The notes under the pieces were generated by a model. It worked only from the letters and a program-made list of their open reading frames with translations. It was not told the origin of the DNA and searched no databases. Source: Apostichopus japonicus (Eukaryota > Echinodermata > Holothuroidea > Aspidochirotida > Stichopodidae). Taken from it: a stretch of 64,000 nt of DNA. How positions within the stretch are numbered: the first letter of the stretch is position 1; the number at the start of each line of letters is the position of its first letter. Shown one piece after another: positions 11,395 to 25,116 of this stretch. The DNA is taken from the NCBI RefSeq assembly GCF_037975245.1, contig NC_092575.1, forward strand, positions 27,317,841 to 27,381,840, read 5' to 3'. A program made the position numbers and the translations under genes.

Positions 11395-12062
11395 TTAGTT
11401 TAGTTTAGTAGAAAAAAGGATCAGGAGGGACACTTAAGTCCCCATCAAGGACCCTATAGAGAGAGGGGGAAAAAACTGAAGACACAAACACTGAGACCCG
11501 ATTACAATGCTTAAAGTTCTTGTCCAAAGCATTCTTAAACCCATTGACACTACTTGCAAGTACAACTTTCTCAGGCAAACCATTCCACTCATTCACAACC
11601 CTATTAGAAAAAAAAGTTATGCCGAATATTAATCCTACCATGCGACTTTTGGAGTTTAAGACAATGACCTCTAGTACAACTACTGTTAGCAAACATGAAA
11701 AAGTCGGTAAAGGATAAATTGTCGAAGCCATACACAATCTTGAAAACCTGGATCAAGTCCCCACGTAACCTCCTAAGATCCAGTGTGGTGAGATTCAACA
11801 GTTGTAACCGCCTATAATAAGGACCCCTCTTTAAGGAACTAATCATCCTAGTAGCCCTCCTCTAGACCTTTTCAACTACTTGCTTATCCTTAGCAAAATA
11901 AGGGTTCCAAGCCTGTACAGCATACTTCAGATGAGGCCTAACCAACTGCTTATAAAGCCTAACTACGATGTCCTCTTTCAGAAAACTGAAGTTCCTCTTG
12001 ATCATACCTAAAACCCTATTACCTCTTTTAGCAGCTTCAAGACAATGTTTAGAAGGTTGCAG
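11395..12062 (-). mobile_element. 3' remnant of a CR1/L2-like LINE reverse transcriptase ORF
   Basis: Read on the minus strand in two shifted frames, this gives the C-terminal end of a non-LTR reverse transcriptase: VRPHLKYAVQAWNPY, DKQVVEKVQRRATRMISSL, RRLQLLNLTTLDLRRLRGDL and FFSNRVVNEWNGLP, all in the expected order. Frame shifts show it is dead. The 5' side is cut near 12062, where a purine-rich GGGAGAGGGAGAAGG tract starts. The 3' side ends in a short tandem tail (TTTAG units at 11395-11412), typical of CR1/L2-type elements. It lies just downstream of exon 4 in the opposite sense. Confidence 0.8.
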
Positions 12063-12628
12063 AGATGAGGGAGAGGGAGAAGGGGCGTGGGGATTGGTTG
12101 GGGGGTTGCTGAAGGGATTGGTGAATTGAGTCAATTTAAGGAGTGTAGAATAGAATATCTAATGTCTATGATGTTAAGATATTAAAAGTCAAAAGAGCTC
12201 TGCAGAGGTCTAAATACATTAAGGAGTATCATGGAAACAGGTTAAATCTTTTTGACTTGAATCTATGCGATGGTATTGACGTGTGTATGTGCGTGTGTAT
12301 ACATGTGTCACCTATTTGTAAATGCCAGAAGGAAAACTGGGGTATATTTCAAATCTGGTACTGTATGTAGGTTCCCCTTAGGCAGAACTGGTTTGGGATT
12401 GTTGTTGGTAGTGGTGAAAGGTCATGTGGGTCATCACAGGTCATATAATGAAAACCTTTTTTACACAATAATATCTCAAGAGGTGGAAGTTGCAGGTAGT
12501 TCAAACCTGGTGTGTAGCATGCTGTTGGTGAGCAAAGGATCTGTAGAGTTTTTTGGGGGGGGAGGGGGGGGATGTCAAAGGTAATTGGAGGCCAACTGAG
12601 GGAAACATTGTGACAATCTTATGAACAT

Positions 12629-13706
12629 TGTTACGATCAACTCGATCAAGGCCAGAATACACCTCCCCTTGGGTTCACAACTCAAATGACTAAACAATAC
12701 ACTGTAAAATTCAACTTCAAATATAACAATAAGTATTTATTTAATTGTGTGTTCAAGGTAATTAAAATCAAACAAAGATCATTTATCAATATCTAAGCAG
12801 TTTAAACTAAAACAGATTTATTAAGTTACTCTATAATTTACTCACGACCTGATGTGTGCCGCGACGCGAGCTGCACCATAAGTCCATAGACAGAAAGTCC
12901 TGGCGATTATTCCAGCGTACAATTAATGGCGAAACTTGTCGGCGGACGAATGTCCAATATTGAAGAAATATATCCAGCTCCCAACTTGATGACTTCCACT
13001 TCGGAGTTCGACTACTAATAAATGTCCAAGTTGCGCTTGCAGATTGTTTATCCTTTGATTCCTGTCCTTGGGTAACTCAGAGGCCACAATAAGTGGTGCT
13101 GACTGGCACAGAACCTAAGACGGCTACACAACGATGGACGACTACGAAGCCGGTAAACTTGTGACAAATCCACTAATATAAAGCTGCTATAAATTTACTG
13201 TCAAACTACTGTAAGTGAGTATTTACTCACACTGGAATTGTAGTATTCACTTGAGCGAGATGTTATAAAACTCCTTGAGACAAGAAGGTTAAAACTTTTC
13301 GATCTACAATTATCAGGTGCTTATATAGCATTTCCACAAGTCCAAAAAGATCTTGCAACGTCCATCCATTCTAGAAGCATCTTACAGTAGCCCCAGCTCA
13401 GTTCAACCAATCCAAAAGGTCACTTCACCTTTCCATGAAATCCTCACCTAGTGTTCTAAAAATAGAACAGGGGATGTCCCCTTGGCAGCACTCCAATGTT
13501 CTAGCATGTTCCAATGTGTACTGTGTTGAGATGATGTAAATTGTTCTCAAATGTTTTAACTCTTCTAGAAGCTTCTCAACTTTTCCAAATATTCTACACA
13601 CATTTCTATTTCTATACTATGATTCTTAGATTAATTTATAATATTCTATAATATTGATTTATAATACAATTATTTGATTATTGAGATTACTTAGGGGCCT
13701 GTAACA
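12629..13706. mobile_element. solo LTR of a retrotransposon
   Basis: Starts TGTTAC and ends GTAACA, the TG...CA ends of an LTR, and is flanked by ACAT at 12625-12628 and 13707-13710, a 4-bp target duplication. About 1,078 bp with no protein. A second, 5'-truncated copy is at 36655-37334. No internal retroelement region is attached, so this is a solo LTR left by recombination. Confidence 0.7.
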
Positions 13707-13740
13707 ACATGATTTCTCAAGGAAGGTAGCCTGTCCAAAT

Positions 13741-13853
<113 letters not shown>

Positions 13854-13888
13854 TGGTATTTTTGTTTACTTCAACGCATGATAGCTGG

Positions 13889-13941
13889 GACTTAGGTTTA
13901 CCTCGGGGATAGGTTTACCTGACACCAGGTAAACCTAAGTC
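13889..13941. repeat. inverted repeat with GACTTAGGTTTACCT arms
   Basis: Perfect 15-bp arms at 13889-13903 and 13927-13941 around a 23-base loop that holds a third AGGTTTACCT. Same arm sequence as the element at 52628-52792; both sit beside (TA)n. Confidence 0.75.
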
Positions 13942-14807
13942 TAGGGTCTTCTTGTTCAATCAATTTCACTTCCTTTGAGGAATGATTATTTCGAGTTAAG
14001 AGAAAACCTCATAAACTTATCAATTCCGAAGTTACAAAAAAAAAATCGTTCATTTAAAGGGTAAAATTTCCCCTCAAAAGTGGAGGTAATTCCGAAGGGT
14101 ATATAACAGAATTACGAACATGGTATATATGTTGATCCCAACTTTACACCTCGATTTTGACCAAATGCGGCTATATATAGTTCCGAAACTTACAGGTTCC
14201 TCTAATTACAGTGAAATCTTCGTGTTTGTATGTTTTCTTCCATGAATTTGGGATATTTAAGAAAATAAGAGTTTCTATTTTAACTGGCAAATTTACACGT
14301 AACGAAACAACGCCCCCATATATAAGCAGTTCTTTCTGTGTTCGGTGGCAGGGCAGTCGATCGGATCGTATCGTTGCTATCCCAATAGCCTGCATTCAAC
14401 GTTACTCTATGTGGGCCTAGTCATGTAGTCCACGAAGGAAAGTGCCGCAGGTTACCGTAAACGTTGCCCATTTGAAGTTGGCTTTTGGAACTTTGGTGGA
14501 GTATATGCATTGTAAGTAAATTCCTTAAAAGTGTTCCGGATATATTAATAACATTTAGAGTAAATACCTTCATGCTGAACACAAATAAAGTAAGACCATG
14601 GTTAGAGTTAGAGTAGACTAGCCTAGGCCTAACGTTAGCCCTAAATTGGACCCATCAGTATTACTGGCTATGGTAAATCACAGCTGCCTGCTACTGCCTT
14701 TGCTGATACTCGGAATATAAAATGTGATAAATAAATTAAAGTATATACTTGTAACAGACTGGTCAACCTACACATTTTGCAGCCTGGTGATCTTCCAGAT
14801 CTTTTAA
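13942..14807. other. non-coding, with a CpG-containing patch at 14330-14513
   Basis: Mostly AT-rich. The segment 14330-14513 has many more CpGs (GTCGATCGGATCGTATCG) and ends in a good plus-strand donor (GCATT|GTAAGTAAA), so it could be a promoter/first exon. No protein was recognised. Confidence 0.3.
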
Positions 14808-15270
14808 AGTAAAGGCTTAATAATTGACGCACCTCCAAATATTACTAGGCCTACTAGCCTAGTACAGTACTACTATTACTATACTAGCCTACTACTACTG
14901 TAGCTAGTACTAGCAACTATACAGCAGGCAACCATAACTTTTTGCAGCCAAGCAGAGTTAAATATTTCATGAGTTTGAATCCATTTCAGGTATATGCTGA
15001 TCAAATTGTGTTTGTGCATGTTTTGGGGCATTTGGAAATCTTACTCCCTAAAAATAACCAAAATTACCTCAATATAATACCACTAATCTCTGGGACCTGA
15101 CCTTTCTGAGGTTAGAGGCTCAGATAGATAGAAAATTTATTGTCCATTTCAGACAATACAAAATTACCTCAGAGCATAGCAAACAGCATCCAAAGATAAT
15201 GGATGTTTACTTAGGCCTTCACTACTGTAAGCTTATCGACAGATGTGTCAATTTAGGGGTATGAAAGAAC
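14808..15270. mobile_element. MITE with TAATTGACGCAC end, truncated copy
   Basis: Begins AAAGGCTTAATAATTGACGC and matches 30231 onward for about 450 bases (TTTCATGAGTTTGAATCCAT, GTGTCAATTTAGGGGTATGA). The homology stops after AAAGAACTTG at about 15270, so the right end is missing here. Confidence 0.65.
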
Positions 15271-18105
15271 TTGCATTCGTGCAATGCAAGTTTGAACCAT
15301 TTCACAAAATATAAATCTTTGGGTATGTCTCTCTGCCATAAAATAAGGCAGTCAGAAAGTCACAACTCCACAAAAACAGATACACAAGCAAACGGAACAC
15401 TACAGTAAAAGAAAGGGCCTGATAGATTCCATAAACGAGTTACAAAAGTAAAAAATGTGAAAACGTTTCCCGTCTCAGTACAATATTCATCCCCACAATA
15501 TTCTCTATGTGTAAGTGTGCATCACTTAGCCCTGTGTGTACAGTAGTAGTGGTGTGTCATTGGTTCTGATTCAGAGAACTACAGTAAGTCACATAGGGCC
15601 TCAGTGTAGCAGTGTACAACAAGTTTTTGTAACATGAGTTTTTTTTCCTGCACCTATGGGATGAATCATGGCTGAAGGTAAACAATTGAGTATTCATTTT
15701 AGAATAACAACGCAATCATGGCTAAGTAATTTAGGCATTTTGATATTAACATTATGATGTGGGTAGTGTTAATAGTGCTGAAGTAATAGCTTGATCAAAA
15801 GTATTCCTCAAAGTCCCACAATGCCTTCACAGGGTGACCTACTGTACAGTCACTTGAGCACTTAGGAGTTTTTGCGAAAAGAGCAAATTCCTTGTCCAAA
15901 ATTGCTAGGTTTGATCCAGTTTTACGGAGTCCCATAACAAAAAACACAGTCTGTGATATATCAATGGAAAAGTGTAAAGATTCAATGTAACATATTTGAA
16001 AGGATTAGAGTATGTTGAAAAACCACCAGCTATGCATTTTAAGGAAATAACAGTACCTCATTGAACCTTGCATTGTGTTCACACTAATGAGTTATGAAAT
16101 TGTTATCTGTGTCTTCATCATTAAAAGCTATTAATTAGGTTGATTAATGGTCTCACATATTAGTGCAATCACAGAGGTTAAATTTCAATCAGGTTATAAT
16201 GCCAAGGGAATCCAGACCTACTTCATAAAAAGTAAAAAAAATCATGGCTCCTATAAAAATCCTTCATGATAAAAACCAGCATACATACAGTATGTGCAAC
16301 TAAAGTAGTTTCATATTGGGTATCATGTCCAAATAAAAGCTCTTGATTGTATTCAGTTTTCATACTTTTAAAAATGACCATCTGTGTGCAGTAATTTGGT
16401 GTTAGTAAGTAACATGAAAATGCACAAGACTAATGTTCAACAGGCTTTAGATAGTTCTCATGTCCATAGCACAAACCAGGGAGTTGTTCCATTACAACTC
16501 CCTGCACGAACAGGCTATTATGATCAGAGTTGTTATGGAAGAAATAAAACTCCCTTGTATGATGTTAGCACTGTACTGTGTGACAAAACACTTAAATGCA
16601 TACATGTGGTAACATGCTGCTATGATCCGATACTAGCTGGTTGGGTGTATAAATAGATCACCATTATGCAAACTGCACTGCACATGGTTTCCATTATGTA
16701 ATAAGTTTCATTTTATGAATTTGTCAATTTGACATGTATGATACTGTACATATGTGTAGGCTGCATGTACAACTTATTGTATCTTAATAATATACAGCAA
16801 AAAACTATTGAGAACTGTGATAAACAACATTTTCAAAGTGACAGTTGGGGATCTAAAAAGACCACTGAAAGCCTTCTGTAGCGATATACCATGATACTAA
16901 ACATTATGTATCTCTGCAAGCTAGTGTACCCTGCTTTGAGATGTATGGTTTAAATAAGGTTTTCACAAGTTTGCCCTGTTGACCCAACCACTGGCCTAGA
17001 CATACCAATAAATAGATCTATCCATGCTTCAAATTGAGTTTTCACAATTTGACCATTTTTACCTAAAGTACCTTTGACCTTCACCAAAAACAATAGGCTT
17101 CTTGTACTTGTGATGCATCTACACATACATACTGTACCAACTATGAGATCTGTCCAATAAAGCTTACTGTCATGAGAAACTGTGTTTACAAGCTAGGATC
17201 ACAAACACAGTACTCCTACCAATGCACACGCACACATATGCCATCGTGAGTGGAAAGTTTCAACATCATTGAAACCAAACATTAAAAATGAACTTAGTCA
17301 TAATGCCAAAGTCTGTGTACACGAGTAGTCCTGAGCTTAAACCCCAAATGATACGTTGAGGGACTAAATGTACCGGTATACATTGTCTAGGGTGCATGCA
17401 ATTTTTAAGAAAATGAACTGCTTGCGAGATGAGGCATTGAACCATGCATGAATACTCAGTCAATCTCTTGAAGTGATTGCATGCTAAATTCCTGGGTACA
17501 ACTTACATACCAAATAATAGATCAATATTCAAACTTAGTAGTGTGGCATTTTTCTCAATTGTTGCATATGCGGTTTCCATGAAAAAAGTGATAGTTAAAT
17601 TAACTAAACTGACATGAATATTGGACAACATGTACACTAAGTATTGACATCAAATAGGGAACTGCACTGTCAAGACTTCCACTTGCAATTTATGAAACAT
17701 TTATCTGGACTTATTTATGTTCATTCTCTTGTCAGAAAAGATGGCTTAAATTTGGCACAATTTGAGGAATGCATGAATGCAGAATGAGAACACCACAGCA
17801 GATATGCTCCACTTTATTGCAAGAAGTACAGGGCTGCAATTTCAAGGTCGACGCAGGATATCAAAATACTGTAACTTTGAGCTGCTGGTTCATGCTGACC
17901 ATGGGATGCAGCGAGAAATGGCTTATATGGAAATAAGGAGCTCCCACAAGCATATTTTGCAAACATCCCCAGTTGTCTTTAATATTCAGTAAGTATTGAC
18001 TGCGAGATATAGCTTAAATCCCTATGACCTGAAGTTAGTTTTCTAAAGTCTTCCCTTTAATATCCTCTAAGTCTGATCAACACACACTATACATAATATA
18101 AATTT
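15271..18105. other. non-coding; one tiny hairpin element
   Basis: No exon or RNA gene recognised in 2.8 kb. Part of 17030-17230 is a decayed inverted unit of the 6.7-10.5 kb repeat family (ACCTTTGACCTTCACC). The hairpin at 16477-16504 is listed separately. Confidence 0.4.
16477..16504. mobile_element. 28-bp palindromic mini-element, CAGGGA type
   Basis: CAGGGAGTTGT (16477-16487), 6-base loop, ACAACTCCCTG (16494-16504): a perfect 11-bp stem. Flanked by CACAAAC (16470-16476) and CACGAAC (16505-16511), a 6-of-7 direct repeat resembling a target duplication. Confidence 0.5.
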
Positions 18106-19365
18106 TGGGTCTAGCAAACCTTAAGTCTAGTGGACCCTCAATGTAATGGGCATCCTCCCCCCCCCCCCCCATGTTGGTACTGCATGTGGTATACTTTTGT
18201 TAGTGAAATTAAGAGTTTCATCCTAGTCATTACATTGAGGGATGCTCTTTATTAAACTCCCTTACTTCACTGCAGCGTATTGGTAATCAACTATTCTGGT
18301 TGTAATGTTGCTAGTACTGTATTTGAGAATCCTTTTGTTAGTGAAACGAAGAGTTTAATGCTATCCATTACATTTAGGAGTACTCTCTAAGTGTCTACCT
18401 TCACAACATCATATAATAAATTATTAACAATCCATTATCTCTTTATATTTATGGCAGAGCTGTAGTCGAGTCCAATTAGCCAGAGCCCGATCCAAGTCCA
18501 AGTCCATCTGGTCTGAGCCAAATACAAGACCCCTCAAGTCCGAGCCGACTCCAGATACCAAAGATCACCTTTGGTAAAAATTCTTGAACTGTTATGATAA
18601 TTATGCACCCAGGAGGAAATTTACCTCATGCTATAATTTTTTCGGACCAGATAAGTGGCAGCAAGCTCTTCCTGGTTCATAAATGTTATAAAACTACTGG
18701 GAGGGGAGTCACCAAGGTCCTTCAATACTTTCAGTTACCCAATAAATGCTAACTAGATGCTCAATAATGCCTCCCACAATGGGGGTGTTGGGTCTAGCAA
18801 ACCTTAAGTCTAGTGGAACCTCAATATTATGGGCATCTCTCTTGTTGGTATTGCATGTGGTATCCTTTTGTTAGTGAAACTAAGAGTTTTATCCTAGTCA
18901 TTACATTGAGGGATGCTCTTTATTAAACTCCCTTTCTGCACTGCATCGTATTGGTGATCCATTATTTCAGCTGTAATGTTGCTAGTACTGTATTTGAGAA
19001 TCCTTTTGTTAGTGAAACAAAGAGTTTAATGCTATCCATTACATTTAGGAGTTAACTTTCTAAGTCTCTACCTTCTCAACATCATATAATAAATTATTAA
19101 CAATCCATTATCTGTTTATATTTATGGCAGAGCTGTAGTCGAGTCCAATTAGCCAGAGTCTGAGCCAAGTCCGAGCCCACTTGGTATGAGCCAAATCCAA
19201 GACCCTTCAAGTCTGAGCCGACTCCAGATATTCAAATATGATCACCTTTGGTAAAAATTCTTGAACTGTTATGATAATTATGCACCCAGGAGGAAATTTA
19301 CCTCATGCTATAATTTTTTCGGACCAGATAAGTGGCAGCAAGCTTTTCCTGGTTCATAAATATTC
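18106..19365. repeat. tandem duplication, period ~683 bp
   Basis: GGGTCTAGCAAACCTTAAGT occurs near 18107 and 18790. The two copies then stay alike through TTTATGGCAGAGCTGTAGTC and GCACCCAGGAGGAAATTTAC to GCAAGC(T)NTTCCTGGTTCAT. Small indels separate the copies; the first has a C13 tract absent from the second. About 90 bp of unrelated sequence sits between them at 18690-18780. No gene inside. Confidence 0.85.
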
Positions 19366-22260
19366 AGCCAGGGCGCTCAACTTTCAAACCATGCAGGGAG
19401 AGGCAAAATCATATTCAAACCACGACCACCGCCAGGTTAAAACGGGCTTGTGAGAACCCTGCTCTACTAAAAGTGATATTCTAGTTACATTTAGGATTGC
19501 TCATTAAGATTTTCAAATCATCATCATTGTCATGGTTGCTACTTTTTCTGATGTCATCATCATTTGTGAATTATTGTTATTGTTGCCATGTTACATTTGC
19601 CAGTATCAATTTTGCTTATTGTTCTCTCAAAATTGCAGAGTAGAAGGAAGAAATGTTAGCTAATAGTTATTTTACCATATGTTCTTGGTCTCTAAATTGT
19701 TTACACTGAGGTCAGTATGAACAGAAGTGTTTATAATAGTTTTCCTTTCTGTTAAAGTATTTTCTGAATCATTTCATTAATTTTATATTTATACTGGAAT
19801 TTTCAGTAGGTGTTGGCTTCATTGAGGGTCAAAGGCTACTGAAGGTCAGTAGAGTAACATAGAGCATCTAACTCAACAAGGAAAAGTTGGTAGTCATATG
19901 TAGTGCATATAGGTTTCTGACATTGAGTACTATTCTATAAATTTGTACAGTATAGCAGAAGCCCATGTGAGATAACTAGATATCTGAAACTGAAAGCCAT
20001 GTTAACATGATAGTTCAATATTGGAATGATGAATGGAAGTTTGTATGCAGGTGTATCATGTGCTGAGTGCTCTTAGCCAAGTCAAAGGTTATTTGAGGCC
20101 AATATAGGTAAAATCTGAAAACCTTCATGATCCCATACTATCTAGTAGCTGCTTTAATAGCTGAATCTTAGGGCAATTAATATATTTATCAGAACAAGTA
20201 ATGTACCTCAAAAGACTTCTTAAGCTCTTTTGAGCCCCATTCAATATTTCAGTGTATTAACTTCATCATTCTTTTAACAAATTTACTCCAAATTGCTAGT
20301 TTCATGTTCTGGCAATGAACCTTTGTCATATCATGTTGCATGAGTGCTGTAACTGGTTTACAAGCTTGCAAAAGTCTTAAAAGGATGATAGGGTGTTGGG
20401 ATAAATAGTTCAAAATAATATTAACAAAATTGTACCATATTTTGCTTTTCTTTTTTCCCATATGTTGCCACTGCTTGAATAAGACTAGTTGATAGGACTT
20501 TTTGTAAGCTCCACCTTTGACAACAAGGTACAGTAGACTTCAACTGCATCTTGTTGGCAACATCCTAGGAAAGTTTCAATAAACACAGATGTTTCTATAA
20601 AATGAGGAATCTGATGAACATTCCAATACTGAGAGTCTTTATTGGACATTTCAGCAGGAGGCAATAACCAATTCTGCTATCGTTACATACTGTAGGTCCT
20701 TCATAAAATGCCACTTAAAGAACTGTATTACTTCCTTGGGAAGGTGAATTTTATTGTCAAATACAACATCAAATACAACCTGTCCAACTCCCCCCCCCCC
20801 CCCCACACCTCCATTTATCCCGAGTAGTTTACAGAAACTGGGACAGAACATATTTTGTGGGAAACAAGGTTAAATAATGTTGTTTGAGGTATTGAGCATT
20901 TATCTATATGTCCCTTTCGAATCTAGATAGAAGGAAGTAGCAAACAATGCAAGGAAAACATGAAGTTCAAGTGGATGCTTTAATTGTTTTTACCCAAAAC
21001 ATTGCTATATTCATTGATAAATATAATCCACTTCAAATTCAGTACCGTTATACAACATGCAAAAGAGTTATGGTATTGATGTACTTTCTGAATTTAGACC
21101 ATTGCAGGTGAACAAGTTTAACATTGGTTTTTAATTTGATTCTATGTAGAAAACAGCGGTTACATAATGAACCTCAGATACAATGTCGTGTAAATACATA
21201 TTACTGCTAGGAGCTGTTTAACAAACAGTGAAAGAAAAATTTATTACTTGACTATCAAGAGATTCGCAGAACTCCACTCCTTCAACAATATTTACATTGG
21301 TGCAGGCTTCAAAGCAGTGCAAGGGCAACAACTACCTATCTCTTTAAGAAATTTCCAAGTGCTTTCATTTCTTTTGAACATTTGCATATGTTCAAAAGAA
21401 AAATGACAAATTAAAAGATGTGGTCTTTTCAACATGTTACCACATCTCCCCCACCCCCCTCTCTCCCCCATCAAAAAAGTATTGCATGTACAGCAGTAAC
21501 CCTTTTTGTACATGTGCAATATATGGGCAGAGCCTTATTCATGACTTGACCAAGCCCTTTATCCATTTGAATAGCACAAGTTATGTCAGTGGTATTCACA
21601 TCAATGCCTCATAGAAAATGTGCCTCATGGTAAATTTTCTAGCTGATAGCATGAATGTGAATGAGCTGAAGTTGTAGAAGTTGCTTTGTTTATATATTTC
21701 TGAAAGTAACATGAAATTTCATATTGATTTTAATGAAAATATTTGAATTTATCAGTAATAAACAGAAAGAAGACGTAATGATTTCTGCTATAGTGTCTTA
21801 TCTCTGCCTCTTATGTTAAAATTGTGTTCATTGGTTGGTCCTTGTACTTCGAACATATTGCTCCCTAACTCAGCAAACCAATATTCGATCTGAAGATGCT
21901 AATTCAGACAGCTTACTGTTCTAGCAAGTTCTCGACCAATTATATTGATGAATTTGCATCTGGATGAATTTGCACTGGATGAATTTGAATCATGCCAACA
22001 ATGTAAGGAGCCATTTCTTTAAACCTTGCAAGACTGGTCTATAGAGTTTCAGCTAATGTAATACAAGCCGATCGATGAAGAATTCAAATACTGTGTAATC
22101 CTTTCCTACTTCAAAGGTGTACGTGGTCGAAAGGTTTCCTAGTAAAATTACTGGTCCTTTCAGATCTGCAACTTCATCTTGAGAACTTCTTTTTGGTCAC
22201 ATAGTAGCTTGAAACAATTGAAAGTTGGAGACAGTACTTTGAAGATATGTGCTTCGGCAC
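19366..22260. other. non-coding stretch
   Basis: No exon recognised. It contains a C14 run near 20790 and a perfect 14-bp hairpin, TTTCTTTTGAACAT (21368-21381) with its complement (21388-21401). Confidence 0.4.
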
Positions 22261-22268
22261 CATGTACC

Positions 22269-22821
22269 CAGTGGCGTAGCCACGGGGGGGGGGAGGGGGT
22301 GAGGGCAACAGCCCCATGAAAGCTTGTCGCCCGCCCACTGGGATTTTGGGTGTCGAAAAAATTACATGTGCGAAAAATATATCATTCATTGGTCTGCATG
22401 GTATCGAATCTCCATGATGACCACTCATGAACGACCCTTCGACCGCGGACCGGCAGTAGGCTATAGTTGCTGAAAAACCTGACGTGACATAGCGCATAGG
22501 CCGAGATATGTCATGATATTTCAAAGCAACTTACCAGATTGTCTTTTTTCTTCTATTTCTCTAAACTATTTGATGACCATATCAAGACATGGGGATCTCA
22601 AAATAAAGGATGTTGTGAAACTTTAGAGCAGCTTACAATGCCTGGGAAGTGTTATTTCCAACGATCTAGGAGGTCTTTATAGCTGAAAATTTCCCGTACG
22701 CTGAGCGCCAACCCATGGTGGCACTCCACTCAGGTAGTAACAAGACGCCCTCCCAGGAATTGGTCAAGCCCCCCCCCAAAGCGCCCACCCCTCCACTGGA
22801 ACAATCCTGGCTACTTCACTG
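22269..22821. mobile_element. hAT-like MITE with 8-bp target duplication
   Basis: Left end CAGTGGCGTAGCC; right end is the complement of CAGTGAAGTAGCC. Flanked on both sides by CATGTACC (22261-22268 and 22822-22829), an exact 8-bp duplication as made by hAT transposases. The 553 bp carry G and C runs and no transposase. The internal part resembles the element at 57888-58168. Confidence 0.8.
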
Positions 22822-23019
22822 CATGTACCACAGGTTTATCTGATATCAAAGTGAAAGCGGCTTTCCACAAGAATAAAGAAAGCATATCTACATTTTTGTG
22901 TAACACCTACACAACTCAATCCCCACGCAAAGAAGACTACCTACGTATAGTTTTCATTGAGGATTCCAATAATTCCTGCAATTTCCTACCAATAACATAT
23001 GGAAAGTCACTCCTGTTAT

Positions 23020-23394
23020 CGTGGCGGAGCTAGGGTATTGGTAAGAGGGGGTGAGAATGGTCTGTATGGGCGCTTTCGACTTTATCGAAGCGGAGCGCCA
23101 CCACAGGTTGGCGCAGAGCGTACAGAAATCTTTTGAGTAAAGATACTCCCTATATGGCCGGAAATGACCCTTTCCGGGCCTTGCTAATTTGCAGATAAAC
23201 GAAGAATAAATAGGTGTCATCGCCAACAAAATGTGACAAATTTCAATAGGTAGATGAGAGCGCCATAAAAAAAGTCAATAATCGCGAATAAGTAAAAAAA
23301 GTGATATATAGCTGAAAAGGGCGCCAGCAGTCCATATGAGTCCGTTGGGGGGGGGGGGCATCCGCCCCCTGACTGTATTGACGCTCCGCCACTG
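23020..23394. mobile_element. CAGTGGCGGAGC MITE, left copy of a composite
   Basis: Ends (C)GTGGCGGAGC ... GCTCCGCCACTG. Shares GGGCGCTTTCGACTTTATC and TAGGTGTCATCGCCAACAAA with the copy at 25117-25372, same orientation. Left flank CCTGTTAT, right flank TTGGGAGC: the two do not match each other, but each matches a flank of the other copy. Confidence 0.8.
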
Positions 23395-23402
23395 TTGGGA
23401 GC

Positions 23403-25108
23403 TCAGTGTAGGAAGAGAAAGGGGGGGAGAGGGACGGTATTTTTTAACGGTTTGGGTGAGCGTCTGCAATGATTCGTAATGACATGTTATCGCAAGCGTT
23501 CAACATGCTCAAATAAAAAGAATGAATGAGAAGGAATTCATATCACTTTTCAATCATTTTTTGAAACAAATTGAGCGAATTGATCGCTAGTAATCTTGAA
23601 ACTGGTTTTATCACGGTCATTGTCATGTTTCTCATATGTACCTTTCACATATAGAAGAATTCTGTACGTAATGTTATCAGAAATACTTTTAAAATGACAC
23701 CAAAGAGATTAAAAATTCTTTTCGAATTTGTTAATAATATTGTCTTTTAAGAGACACCGTAGACACGTTGCTCGGTTGGGTTTACTGCAATAGTGGCAAA
23801 TGGAGACCAATATCCGCACTTAGTGGACCTAATGTTATAGTCGTGCATTGACCTTGAACAGAGGGGCCTACCGTGAAAACGTACGGAAAATTCATCCTTT
23901 TATATCTCAGCGAGACAATTCCACTGGATACAATAATACGACTCAAAAGTCCTTAGATGTGGTCATCATAACAATCACAATAAAAGATATGTATGAAAAG
24001 CAGATTAAAGATATGATGGAAACTCAAATGTGGACCAAAAAACGATGTCCCTACGGATGCCGTTTAGTGACATTTACATAATTTGTGTGTAGTAGGTTCC
24101 GTAGCTCTTTTGTGAAAAACTTTGTAATATGCTTAAAGTTGGTAGTTCATCCATGCTTTAGATTAATGAGAGACATAGATTATCACGTTTTATATGAGGA
24201 GGGAGGCTATTTTTAAAAATCTGGGTAATAGGTACTGTAACTCTTTTCTTGGAGAAAGCTTGGAATATGCGGATAAGGAAGAAAGTTTCGAGTTCCTCCC
24301 ACGCATTAGATAAATGAGGGACCTAGTTCATCACGCTTTGCAGGGATATCTAATATAATAGGTGTAAGAGAAGCGGTGATTGTAATGAAGGGAAGGGGGA
24401 ATGGGGGGGGGGTAAATGATGTTACCAGGGGGACCTAATAATTTGTCCTAAATGAGATTTAAAAAATTCATTAATGTAAGTAAATTTCATTACTGCCTGC
24501 TCTCGCTGATTTCTTTTAACCCCATAGAGCGGAGTGTGTGAGGTGAAGAAGGGTAGGGCAGGATGGGGGAGGGATGATAAATGACGATGTAACCAGGGGG
24601 CTGATAATTCGTTCAATAAGAGATTTGAAAATATATATATATGTAAGTTTATATCATTACTGCCTGCTCTCACTGATTTCTTTCAACCCTAAGTTACGCT
24701 TATCGGAAGACTATACGCCGATAATACAATTCTTTAACAAGGAGATGCTTCTAATTTATTAAACTGTGTAACTTTCACTAATCTATTTGGAAAAAAATAT
24801 GCTTTTAAGTTGAAAGACTCAGTTAGGATCAATTAAGTAGAACAAAGATCGTTGCGTGCTGCGTGTAACGATGAAGTTTCCTACATTGGGATGGAAGAGT
24901 ATCAGGGAGTGTAAGATTGAGTGGGAAGTTAAATGACGGTGTAACTGAGAAATTAAAAAAAATCTTAGTGATAAAATCATTATTGCTTGCTCTTTGCTGA
25001 TTTAACATTAGAAAAAGTGTCTCTAATCATTAGATATTCCTTTAACATACGAGGTTCGGTTGGGGTAGGGGGGGGGGTGGACACTAGACGGATTGACGGG
25101 GAAGAAGA
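23403..25108. other. 1.7-kb core between two MITE copies
   Basis: No transposase found. From about 24370 to 25010 it contains three diverged units built on TGTAACCAGGGGGNCTGATA and TCATTACTGCCTGCTCTCNC. A 77-codon frame at 23848-24081 has no recognisable domain. Framed by TTGGGAGC on both sides. Confidence 0.5.
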
Positions 25109-25116
25109 TTGGGAGC

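Noticed and set aside
14171-14420. Overlapping frames on both strands near 14.2-14.4 kb
   Set aside because: About 70 codons each, no recognisable family, openness explained by base composition.
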